Assembly: GCA_029959195.1 (NCBI GenBank)
Contig: CP114117.1
Span: 2,480,001-2,544,000 of the forward strand
From: Dictyophora rubrovolvata
Taxonomy: Eukaryota; Basidiomycota; Agaricomycetes; Phallales; Phallaceae
Direction: 5' to 3'
DNA length: 64,000 nucleotides
Positions 46,703 to 57,398 of this stretch are shown one piece after another (position 1 is the stretch's first letter; each line of letters opens with the position of its first letter). Made by a program: the position numbers and the translations under genes. Below the pieces are notes generated by a model. It was given only the letters and a program-made list of their open reading frames with translations, was not told the origin of the DNA and ran no database searches.

Positions 46703-48150
46703 TCATTCTGAGTCCTGCTTTGAATCCTGTCTGGTGATTTTTTTCAGCTTGGTTTCAATTTACGGATATTGAAAATTCAACTTATTTTATTTATTTCTTG
46801 TTTTCAGCATATGTATTGCGTTTTGTAACTATAAGGCTTTTTTTAGCCGTAAATACTCTCCGCTAAACGAAGTGAGGAAATAACGTCGACAATCTTCAAA
46901 TGTAAAGTAATCCTTGAATAGACTCAATTGTAAGCTCCAATCGTACGAGTGCAACGGTTGACACTGGTCCAGCGGAAGAAGCAAATCCTGTTAGTCTCTA
47001 CTACTAGAAGGATGCCGAATCAACCCCCACGCTTGTTTTATCACAAAATTGGCGAGAGTTGGTATGAACTATCGGTGGTTCAGACACACCCAATAACCAG
47101 GCCCCAGGGCAAAATATCCAATCTAGATACGACGCCCATTCTCCCCCTCCGGAGTCTAACATCGTTTCTGTTTGAGTAGATGTATCTGTGATCGGCTTAC
47201 GCAGCGTTACTAGTCTAATTCTAGACTACTTTGCTGATGAAGACTTGGAGTTTGAGCTCACTGATCAGGAGAAAAAAGGACATTGCTACTGACCTACGGA
47301 GGCTAACAGGAGCAATGTAGGACCCATGCAGACGTTATATAAAGAGGGACTTCGCTATAATAGTGTGTGTTTTTTCCTGAAGGCCGCACCGTATTTCCGT
47401 GGGCTCTAAACCTTACGAGATGTTTCTGATTTGCTTCTGATAACAATGACAGATCATTCACGTAATCACATAGCATTTGGAATTCATGCCAGGACCGTGT
47501 CGGCTTATCCCAGCCTTGGAAAAATACATTTTCCTTAACCCAGTATGAGTCCGTATGACTTCTTAAGTCCGTATCACCTGATTACGGCGTCGGTACCGGA
47601 CCGAGCGAGTCTAGGCTGTTCTGGTGCTTATCTTGAGGCCTGGCCTACGAGATTCGAACTATCACAAGAATGGTGAATTCGGAGCGCGGACATAAAGATG
47701 CAGATAACATACTCACGCCAGAATACCAGAGTGTTTATGACTCATGCCAAGGTTTAATTTTAGCAGGTATACAGAAACCTCTTTGGTTCGTAAATTAAGC
47801 AAGGTTTCTGGGGGGAATGTCTAGTCATATGGCTCCAGGCTTCTGGAGAATTAAATTTTTTACTCAGACACTCATATTATCCGGTTATGAACCCGGCCTA
47901 TCGTGTCAACTTTAGTACCGGTGGCGCAGGACGGATATAATGTAGGCCTTTCGGCACTTGCAGGTCGCAATCCGAGCCTTCCGAGATGAGAGCGCTGCCA
48001 AAGTCTGGTTGAATATTTCTATTCAATTGGAAGAAGTTTGACCGATCTACATCACCCAGAACAACGTTATTGAAGGCATAGTTTGGCAACATTTTGGGGT
48101 ACTGTGACATGTGTAACAGATCGTGACAAAATTTCAACCTCTCCGCAACC
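46703..48150. other. gap without recognised gene
   Basis: About 1.4 kb. Short coding-like pieces near 46940-47290 (for example ILDYFADEDLEFELTDQEKK) could be a decayed gene, but no consistent frame or family appears. Confidence 0.35.
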
Positions 48151-49507
48151 ATGTCAAGTTCGCAGATGGAACATCGTCGGCAAGCCGAGCTTGAAAAACA
48201 GCGAAAAAAGGCACAGGTGCATATGGGATTTTTTTTCAAGGATGATAAGCTTTATGTAATTCTCTACCAGGAAGAATATGAACGCCAGAAAGCCGCGCTT
48301 ATAGCAGAGACTGAGAAGGCTCGTCCCTCTACGAATCGCTTTGTTGGTCAAACAGCTACTGTGGAGGACAGCCTTAAACAATCTACTGTTGGTTTAGTAC
48401 ATTTGGAGGAGTTCCAACAGCGTAGGGAAGAAATTGAGGAAGCTAGAGCTCGCGAAGCGGCACGAACGGATGAATTGAAGTAAGTTTTGAATGTTGAAAC
48501 ATCACGAAGGAATAGTTGGTAAAGTTTATGAGATATATTTAGAGAGGAGAAGAAACTTAAAAAACGGAAAAAGCTTTCTAAGACCAAGTTGTCGTTCGCG
48601 GATGACGCCGTAGATGGAGAGGAAGATGTCGCCACTGATGAACAAGGTATAGGCTCTTATTCAAATATCACCTATCAATCTTTGCCAAAGTTATATGACA
48701 CAGTACCAGCCAAAAAGCCCAAGTTTGGCAAAAACCCATCTGTTGACACTTCATTTCTACCGGACCGGGATCGGGAGGAACAAGAGCGTCGAGAAAGAGA
48801 AGAGTTAAGGAAGGAATGGTTGCGAAAACAAGAAGAATTCAAGAACGAAGATATTGAGATCACTTATTCGTTTTGGGATGGTAGCGGTCACCGGAAAAGT
48901 ATCGTGGTCAGTTGGTCTTAATGCTTGAACTTGTTTTTCTCCCTCGCTTATCTGGTCAGCACTTTATTGCGTCAATAATATAAACAGTGCAAAAAGGGAG
49001 ACACCATTGGCACCTTTTTGGAAAAATGTCGGTCTCAATTCCCAGAATTACGAGGCGTAAGCGCGGACAACCTTATGTACATCAAAGTTCGTAAAACAGA
49101 TGTCTACCAACCCTTCATTATCTAAACGATCGATGTTGACAGGAGGACCTAATCATACCCCAGGTTCATTTTACTATTAGGTTTTGAATTGCCAGTGGCT
49201 GATGCTTCTTCAGCATTACACATTCTATTCACTGATTGTGTCGAAGGCCCGTGGCAAGTCGGGCCCATTGTTTAACTTCGATGTTCACGACGATGTCCGA
49301 TTATTGGCAGATGCTACTGTAGAGAAAAATGAGAGTCATGCTGGCAAAGTTGTCGAGCGAAGCTGGTATAACCGAAACAAGCATATATTTCCGGCCTCGA
49401 GATGGGAGGTGAGCGTAAGTGCATGGATGTTGACATACTCTTATTGATGTTCTCGTCTGGAGATTTTTGACCCGGAGAAAAGTTATGGCAAGTATACTAT
49501 CGCTTAG
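48151..49507 (+). CDS. XAP5/FAM50 family nuclear protein
   Basis: Exons 48151-48216, 48271-48479, 48543-48906, 48988-49086, 49143-49163, 49214-49408 and 49463-49507, all joins in frame. The N-terminal half is a charged coiled coil ([32 protein letters not shown]). The C-terminal half is the XAP5 domain: [69 protein letters not shown] and [17 protein letters not shown], ending [15 protein letters not shown]50/XAP5 proteins associate with the spliceosome and chromatin in other eukaryotes. The first intron (54 nt) has no stop in frame, so retention would insert 18 residues. Exon 5 is only 21 nt. Confidence 0.95.
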
Positions 49508-50626
49508 TGTTGGGCTATGTATAGCCTTTTCGGAATAAAACGCATTCACCCAAAAAAAGGTCTGTGGTGTCTTCTGGGACCCCGTGACTCTTGGCAATTC
49601 AACTGGCTTTGACCCGACGTTTGAGCCAGAAGCACACATGCTATTCTTGAAAGATTGCGCCAAAACTCAATCATTTGTCGATTGAATTAGAAAGCCGTGA
49701 CACGCTGAAAATATCCCTTGAACCGTCTACTTTCAGAAATAGGTCCCAGTCTGCCATGTTTTTATTGGACCCTTCATTCACGTCTCCGACATTATCGCGT
49801 TATGTATTGATTTCTCAAATAAAGCGATGTAGCGGCAGACAAGTCTTGCTTAAGCGCATTCCTCATAAGCGGCACGATACGGAGAGTCGGGGACGATGAG
49901 AGGCTAGTGCCGTTGCTCTTTTCTAAAATTGCTCCAAAGTTCTAACTGCTCTCCGTAACAGCATTTGCAAACACCGTGTAATGTACGGGGTTGACATCTT
50001 ACAGATTGTATATATTCTCGACAACTTATTATTGGGGTATATCAAAGATGGCGATTGGTGACTAGTGACTGTTGATTCAATCAGCTAGACAGACGATTGT
50101 ATTGAGAGGGTTTAACCAGACATGTGAGTGAATGATCAGCTTACGACTTTTGGCAATCGATTGCAGTACTTTACTAGTAAGCGGGACCCGGCAAAGTGAA
50201 TCGCACATAATTGCCGGTTTGACCGCTGACACGAGGCTTAGGAAGTGTCAGTCGGCGTTCCTAACCGTGCGAAATACCGATGGAAAGCATCAAGTGGCTT
50301 GGGCCTTGGCACATGTTCAGCTTAGCAGATGAAGGCAAAGGCACTCTACAACGTACATGATCAGTTTCAAGGACCAGTCTTCAGGACTCATCAAGGTACC
50401 TTGCTTAGCCCAATCCTTTCAAACGGTGCACACAGCAAATCAACGTGGGTAGTATGGGTAAATATGTAGGTGTTGGGAAAACCGTGGATCTTTTCCCGAA
50501 TCTAATCACATTTCCGTTAAATAGCTTATCGGAAAGCCCGAATGCCGATACTGTCACTAAGCGACTTCTCACCTTGCTTACGTTTCCTAATCATGTCCTT
50601 TTTCACCTCGTTCCGCTCGTCATGGC
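49508..50626. other. gap without recognised gene
   Basis: About 1.1 kb upstream of the peroxidase gene. A frame at 49675-49899 shows no family. It probably contains the XAP5 terminator and the peroxidase promoter. Confidence 0.4.
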
Positions 50627-50636
50627 TATATATAAA
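50627..50636 (+). promoter_or_regulatory. TATA box of the heme-thiolate peroxidase gene
   Basis: TATATATAAA lies about 90 bp before the ATG at 50725, a normal distance for a fungal TATA promoter, and suggests regulated expression. Confidence 0.55.
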
Positions 50637-50724
50637 GCACGGAGAATTCTGTCAATACGGTCCAGCATTTCCTGTCTAAACTCAACTGCCTTCTCTTCAA
50701 ACACCATTTACATCCAATTCGATC

Positions 50725-51676
50725 ATGTCTTTAACTGGCGATGAACGACGTGCGTCCTTATCTGACGCAACAACTACAGCTGCCTCATCCCCAATCGAAC
50801 CGACATTCAAATGCCCATTCGCCTCAAGAAGGCAACAAAGCGAAACCTCATCATACTACCTAATTGATGAGGATCCAGCTGACCCTCACTGTTATCGTCG
50901 TCCAACAGAAAAGGACGTACGAGGACCATGTCCTGCTTTGAACACCCTTGCCAACCATGGTTATCTGTACGTTTCTTCACTGTCGTTCGGCATGGTGTCA
51001 TTGACTTATTGGGTCTTTTACATCGTTTAGTCCAAGGGACGGGAAGAACCTAACACCCAAAGTGCTCATGAATGCCCTTCAACACCCCAATACCTATCAT
51101 TGCACAGCACCCTTAGCACGAGTCTTAGTTTGGGGTGGATTTCTTCTACTCCGGCAAAATGGAAAAATTCCAAAGTCAATTTCATTATTCGACATCGCTC
51201 TTCATAATCGAATTGAACACAACGCTTCTGTCGTGCACCGCAATACGCCTGACGGAGAGAAGTACGCCCCCATTGACGTCGATGTCAATCTGTTGGAGCA
51301 TTTTCTAGAAGAAGACTGGATGACAATTGAAAGAATTGCCCGCCGACGTGTGGAGCTGGAGGTCGCTTCGCCATTAGATGGAGTACATTCCGAGATTGCG
51401 CGAGGCGAATGGTCCTTGGTATTGGGCATTTTCGGCAAGGCCAATAAAGGCAGAATTAACTCGGACATTTTGAATGTCTGGCTGCAGGAAAACCGATTTG
51501 TAACGGGCTGGAAGCCATCACATCGTCAAAGTCTCATTCATACTGTCGCAACCTCATTTAAGATTCGTGGAAGAATGAACAAAGTCCGACCGCAGTATAT
51601 GAAAACCAATAACGAAACCCAAAAGGATTCTCACATTCAGGAGGCACTGGAGGGTGAAATAAATGAAAAAGCATAG
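50725..51676 (+). CDS. heme-thiolate peroxidase (chloroperoxidase/unspecific peroxygenase family), no signal peptide
   Basis: Exons 50725-50966 and 51031-51676 give 295 residues. RGPCPALNTLANHGYLPRDG holds the PCP motif whose Cys is the axial heme ligand, and the intron splits this motif right after HGY. ALHNRIEHNASVVHR is the second motif, with the acid-base Glu; the usual EHD is EHN here. The C-terminal half carries the EEDWMTIERIARRRVE and GEWSLVLGIFGKAN helices. Enzymes of this class use H2O2 for oxygen insertion or halogenation. The N-terminus (MSLTGDERRASLSDATTT) is polar with no signal peptide, so an intracellular enzyme is inferred, unlike the secreted peroxygenases. Confidence 0.88.
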
Positions 51677-51908
51677 CGCGCTCAGGGTACATCATAACAT
51701 GCATGATATATGTCATTCCATATATTCTATTTTTTGTATAACAATAGTCCTCATTCAAAAGTAGTAGACCTGTTTTATAGTAATATAATTTATTTGTGAT
51801 ATGCTATTCTGGTAATGAATTGAATTGACATGGAATTGGCGCGAAAAGTGAGTCGCTCCACCTTGACAGTTGTGTGTAATCTGAAACATGCATGCACAAT
51901 ACAAATGT
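51677..51908. terminator. shared 3' region of convergent peroxidase and OGG1 genes
   Basis: This 232 bp AT-rich stretch separates the two stop codons and must hold both polyadenylation regions. Confidence 0.4.
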
Positions 51909-53402
51909 CTACGCTGAAACTGGCTCTACCTCCGATGGAAGTTGTGGCTGTAATACCGTCCGACGACGTTGTTTCACACGTTCTGCCAAGCTCGAGTCTG
52001 CCGGGACCACAGGCGAAGCCTGAGCACGTTTTCGCTTGGAAGGGTTAGGACATGTCTTTTGCACATTGTCTGTATGATCATACGATGTGGGATCCTCTAG
52101 GTTAGACACGGACTTGGGCTTGCGTTTGCGGGGTTTTTCAGGCGATATGGATGGTTCTGGAGTGAGCAGGCCCGCGCTTTGCAAAACGGCGCCCGGTTTT
52201 TCTAATCCGAACTCGGAAAAAGCTTTGAGATCTGATGTAAATAAAACCTAAGGTGATATGGTATGAGAAGATCTTGCAACGTTAAATGCAGAGCCTTTTA
52301 CCGATTGTGCCCATCCAGCATACGGACCCCAAACAGTCAACAATTTTGCTTGCACTTCATCGTATATTTTGGGTGACATTGTTACTTTAGCACTAGAGCT
52401 TGCTCCACGTAAGCGTAATCCATAATGTTTTACCCCGATTTGGTAAACATGCGTGTCGACCGGTACTACGTCGTGCTAGTATAATCATTGTCAAATAAGC
52501 CACACAACATAAGAAGAAAAGCCTACTTTATCAAGACTCATAAGTAAAACACAGTCGGCGACTTTTCGTCCTACTCCGACAAACTTTAACAAAGCCTCTC
52601 TCGCTTCAACCGTCGTCTTGCTTCGCAAATCATGCAAATACAACTCTGGGCTCGATGTAGAACTTGCATTCTCGTTTTTTTGTAGCTCTAGAAGCATCTG
52701 GGCTGTTCGTTGAATATATTCGGCTCTGTATCCAAAGCCTAAAGAGCGCAGTTTCGTCGGCGTTTCTGGACTTGCCAGTGCTGATGGTGAAGGAAACGGA
52801 TAGTAAGATGACGATTTACCATCTGGAGTGGATTGGGATAGAATAGGCGATGAAAAATTTGTGCAAAGAGCTTGAACCATGTTGGTGATTCGCGATATAT
52901 GATTGTTCTGTGAGCAAATAAACCTTCAAGGGGTTGGAGGTCAGGTCTAGGAATCTGAAAACTATATGTAAGATGCTTACGACATCAAACATTCCCATGG
53001 GTCTTGTCGTAATATTCGAATGCCGGAAAAGCGATCCCTAATTCTTCTGAAAACAGGATCGCGAATACTCCAATTATCGTATAGGTCTAATAAATTGACA
53101 CCGAGCTGAAAGTAGTCGCGTAACCAAACAACTATTTCTTCATCTTTGTGAGTAGATTCAGCACAGTCTGGATTGGGGTACAGTCCTCGATAGAATAACG
53201 TATCCGGTGCTTGCCGCAGACACACAACACGGTCTTTCAGCGTAAAGCGGTATTCAACGGCGGGTTTCAGTTCCGTCGGACAAGGGTCGGCTACAGGAGT
53301 AGCTGTCCATCTAAATGACTGACCACATTTAAGAACTGCAGACAAAGATAACTGCACGACCGGCAGAGGAAGTGCTCGAAAACCGTGTGGTGGGAGTGCC
53401 AT
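51909..53402 (-). CDS. OGG1: 8-oxoguanine DNA glycosylase
   Basis: Exon 1 (53402 to about 52977) starts [20 protein letters not shown] and includes [13 protein letters not shown] and [20 protein letters not shown]. The next exon adds [36 protein letters not shown] and the helix-hairpin-helix [19 protein letters not shown] with the catalytic Lys. The following exon gives [14 protein letters not shown] with the catalytic Asp. OGG1 removes oxidised guanine paired with C in base-excision repair. A C-terminal extension rich in Pro, Ser and Lys/Arg ([26 protein letters not shown]) probably carries nuclear localisation signals. It is head-to-head with a decayed dioxygenase copy 109 bp away. Confidence 0.93.
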
Positions 53403-53511
53403 AGTAAAGCTCGGAGGAGACGCGTTAAGTCACGCGTCACGAGTTACGAATATATGTATGTCACACGACAGTCATGCGACAGTAACTCATGCCACGGGAG
53501 TTAATTCAGGA

Positions 53512-54074
53512 ATGCTTCTTTCTCATCCCTTGAATTTTGGTAAATGGCTTTCAGAAAAATCCGATCTACTGAAACCTCCGGTAAACAATTTCTGTCTTTA
53601 CTCTGGTGATGACTTCATCATTATGGCCGTTGGCGGCCCAAACGAACGGACTGGGGTGACCATGTTTTTTCAAAACTTTCTGTGAGGAATTCAACCCCAA
53701 ATACAGGAATGGTTCTACCAACACAAGGGCGAAATACTTTTACGCGTGGTCGATGGCGAAGAGTTCAGGGATATTCGTATCAACGAGGGAGACATGCTTT
53801 TGCTTCCTGGTGCGTGCTGATACGATTGGGATTGTAGTGGAACGTAAACGTCCTGCTACATCAATAGGTTCGTTTCCGCCGTCTATAACTTTTCCTCCTT
53901 AAATAATACATCAATGTGCATGATAGATAGATTAAGATGGTATTGTCGGTCAGGAAAGCACAAGACACCCGTCATAATCTGCGAGGAGGCTTCCATTGTG
54001 AGGATCTGGGCACGCAGCTCAAGCCCTTGATCAATAATTGGATCAGCAACAGAAATGTAGTCAATGTGGAGTGA
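53512..54074 (+). pseudogene. 3-hydroxyanthranilate 3,4-dioxygenase pseudogene
   Basis: The start matches the enzyme well: [39 protein letters not shown], then [20 protein letters not shown] and EGDMLLLPG. The cupin fold normally binds Fe(II) through two His and one Glu. The segment after NERT that should carry the first His is frame-shifted. The PHNPVRF segment after LLLPG, with the second His, is missing, and reading resumes at [18 protein letters not shown] last exon (DRLRWYCRSGKHKTPVIICE) is frame-shifted before a family-like end FHCEDLGTQLKPLINNWI. With at least three lesions the copy should be inactive. The functional enzyme belongs to the kynurenine route to NAD. Confidence 0.8.
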
Positions 54075-54432
54075 TAGCTGACGCTAAGTAGGGATATTAT
54101 GTAGTATGTATCATTGTAAGTCTTTCTTTTCGTTATGCGTTGTCCATGGACCATACCAGAATCTAAACCATTAGAGATCGTTTTTCAAGCTGTTGCAATA
54201 TTAGATTTTCACACTCCTGTCCTCTATTTTGTTATCCACTTCAACTTAATATCCTGCGAACTCAAGACAGCCAAGTCTGTGTTGTCTGTCTGCCTAGGAT
54301 TGGTTTGACAAAAGGCGTTTTTTCTATTAGTGGACCGGATCTCGGAACCGTCACGGTCAGCAGTCGCCGGTCACCTGACCACGACTTGAGGATATTTCTC
54401 TCACTTCTTCAACAGAAACTCACTAAAGCCAA

Positions 54433-56696
54433 ATGGTCCGTATTTATCGTTCAACAGATCCCCAGGTTGGCATTCCGCGACGTTCCATCTATACCCACGT
54501 CTTTTCTGAAGGATATGACCTAAAGAAACCAGCGTATATTGACGCAGCCACAGGTCAAGCGTTGACAAGGAAGGATGTTCGAGATCTCACCCTACAATTT
54601 GCCTGGTCTATCAGACATACCTTGTCACAAAAACGCGGCGATACTATGGCTTTGTTCTCCATGAACTCGATTGTGTGGCCTTTAGTCCTGCTGGGGGGTA
54701 TTGCAGCCGGTCTTCGCGTTACCACGATCAATAGCTCGTATACCCCTACAGAATTACTGCATCAATTACAGGTGAAGCCACTGTGATTGCATGTCACCGG
54801 TAGTTAGAAATGATCTTCTTTCAGGACAGTGGCGCCTATTATATTTTTACCCATCCGAGTCTATTGAATAATGCCGTGGAGACTCTCAAATTGATGAAAG
54901 TGAATGATGTTGATATCAGAAAGCGTATCATTCTCGCTGGACCTCCCTCTTCGTATTCTGGCATTGAAAAAGGCTGGCTTCACTTTGCTGAGCTTCTCGG
55001 TAAAGGGCAGCTTGAAAAGGAAGAACCGTTTGATGACGAAGCTACGAACGAAACTGTCCTTCTGTGTTACTCGTCCGGAACAACATCCAAGTCGAAGGGC
55101 GTAGAGGTTTGAATTAGATTTCAATCACTTGGAGTTGTCAAAATTGATCCGGTTCACATTACAGTTAACACACCGTAACGTTATGGGGGTTATGTGTGGA
55201 GTCAGACATAGATTCAAATATGTCAACGCACATGGAGCCGTTATGCTTAGCGTTTTACCCTTTGTAAGTTTGACTCTGAGCCCAAGTACTGTATTAATGA
55301 AAGTTTGAATTGATAGTATCATATCTACGGCTTGGTAAAACTTGTCCTTGTGCCCTTTTTATCTGGATGTCCGCAAGTAATTATGTCACATTTCAATCCC
55401 GAAGATTTTTGCGCAAACATAGAACGATATAAAGTGACTGTTGCTCTCATCGTTCCGCCAATTTTAGTTGTTCTTGCAAATCATCCTGGTAAGGGAAATT
55501 GCTTAAAGCTAAGCAATCAACAGTTTAAATTATATTTCTGAATAGCACCCGACAAATATGATATGCGATCTTTGAAAATCCTTTTTTCCGGTGCAGCACC
55601 TCTGAAGAAGGATCTTATTCTGGCAGTTAGGGCCCGTATGGAGAAACAAGGCACAGATATCCGATTCCCTCAAGGTGGTTATATTCGTCTTGTACCCAGT
55701 GATTATTGACTTCAAAAATTCATTGTGTAGGGTGGGGACTTACTGAGACCAGCCCGACTTGCACGATGCAAATGCCCGAAGATTGGCTCCTGAAGGCGGG
55801 AAGTATTGGTGGACTACTAGCCAATGTTGAAGCTCGAATCGTTTTAGAGGATGGAACCGATGCACCTGAGGGTGAAGCGGGGGAGATATGGATCAGAGGT
55901 CCTATTGTTATGAAGGTATGCTGATTTGTATCGTGGATTTCCGAAGTGACCTGCAAGTTTTGCTTTTTGATGCATAGGGATACCTGAACAATCCGTCTGC
56001 TACTCGTGAAGCCATCACACCGGACGGGTGGTTCAAAACAGGGGATGTAGCAATCGTAGACAACGATGGCTATTTCACTATTGTTGACAGAAAAAAAGAG
56101 CTGATAAAATATAAGGTACGGTTAATATTCGTGCATCAGTAAAATATCAAATCATGACCAGTGCTTGTTTCCAGGGATTCCAAGGTAAAATGACAGTCTC
56201 TTTTCTTTTTCTGTGAAGATTGAAAGAGGAACGTTTCAGTTCCTCCCGCGGACTTGGAAGGTATACTCCTAACCCACCCTAAAATTGTGGACGCAGGCGT
56301 TATCGGTGTATGGTCAGACAAAGAAGCCACTGAGTTTCCCCGGTAGGACTTTCGACGATAATCATGAAACTCTCGGACTCATCAACCTGTTTCAGTGCAT
56401 ACGTCGTTCCAAGAGGTGGCATAGCGTCCTTGAAGACGTCAGCCGAAAAAGAGGCGTTCGGTCGTGAAGTGCAGAGCTGGATTCAAGACAAGGTGGCACG
56501 ACATAAATATCTTCGCGGTGGAGTCGTTGTAGTAGATTCAATACCTAAAAGGTTTGTGGGATAATCGTTTTTTCAGAATTTTACACCGTTTTTCTCATTT
56601 TACTTTTGAAGTTTGGCGGGAAAGATTTTACGGAAGGAGTTAAGAGAGTTGGTTAAAAAAGAATTGCAAGTTACTGGCTCGAGGGTGAAACTATGA
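54433..56696 (+). CDS. AMP-forming acyl-CoA ligase ACS3
   Basis: Eleven exons, all joined in frame: 54433-54771, 54825-55106, 55165-55263, 55317-55488, 55546-55674, 55731-55915, 55978-56115, 56174-56183, 56240-56342, 56396-56551, 56612-56696 (565 aa). Motifs: [16 protein letters not shown] (P-loop), [55 protein letters not shown] + GFQ, and [17 protein letters not shown] with the catalytic Lys. It converts an unknown carboxylic acid to its CoA ester. Exon 8 (GGATTCCAAG) is 10 nt. The protein ends SRVKL, a weak PTS1-like end. The N-terminus [10 protein letters not shown] matches ACS2, so the two are duplicates lying in opposite orientation. Confidence 0.93.
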
Positions 56697-57398
56697 AGAA
56701 AGGCATGACATCCATAGTAGAAGATTACGATTCACACATTATATCTTAAGGCATAGTTCACACAAAGTCTCCAATCGTTCATGACGAACACCACTTGTGC
56801 CACTAGATTATGTATATCCGTTTCCAGAATGCTTGAGGTTGGACTTGAAGGTCCCTACCATTGCATCCTAACTTAATACGTGTCAGAAACCACAAATATG
56901 GTTTACAGTCAAGAGCCCATCCAGTGTGAGAATGATGAATATGACCCCTCAAGCTGCAAATGTTAATGGTGATCGCAAGTAACCTTTAGAACGATCCGGA
57001 CTTGTTGCATAAATTCCCGTTATCCGAATCAACTCAAATTTTTGAAGGGAAAAATTAATTATAACCATTATCTATTATCCGCTCAGCAAAGAGAACAGAC
57101 TATTCTTGGCAACAGGCTGGTCCTGAATTGGCCATCTGGATAGATGCGGGAGGCTTGGTATAGCTTTTCACATCACAATCATCTAATTGCCATAAAATTG
57201 TTTTTTTCGATATTCATTTCACAGCTACACGATATGAACTATTTACTTAATTAATACAAATTTGCAACTTGAGCTGCAACGAAACGCCTCCGGCCTAAAC
57301 GGCCCCAAGGAAGCACTACTGAAGAAGGCAAACTGAACTAAACCAAAAGAAACACAGGTACAGCATATATTGCACAAATTCGACCAAAGCAAAATTGA
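56697..57398. other. convergent intergenic gap
   Basis: This 700 bp AT-rich stretch between the 3' ends of ACS3 and LHP1 contains no recognised gene. Confidence 0.45.

Noticed and set aside
47630-47690. B-box-like text (GTTCGAATCTC on the minus strand) suggesting a tRNA
   Set aside because: No matching A box, acceptor stem or anticodon arm can be folded around it.
50891-51030. Reading through the peroxidase intron as coding
   Set aside because: Splicing 50966 to 51031 restores the conserved HGYLPRDG motif, so the open stretch is intronic.
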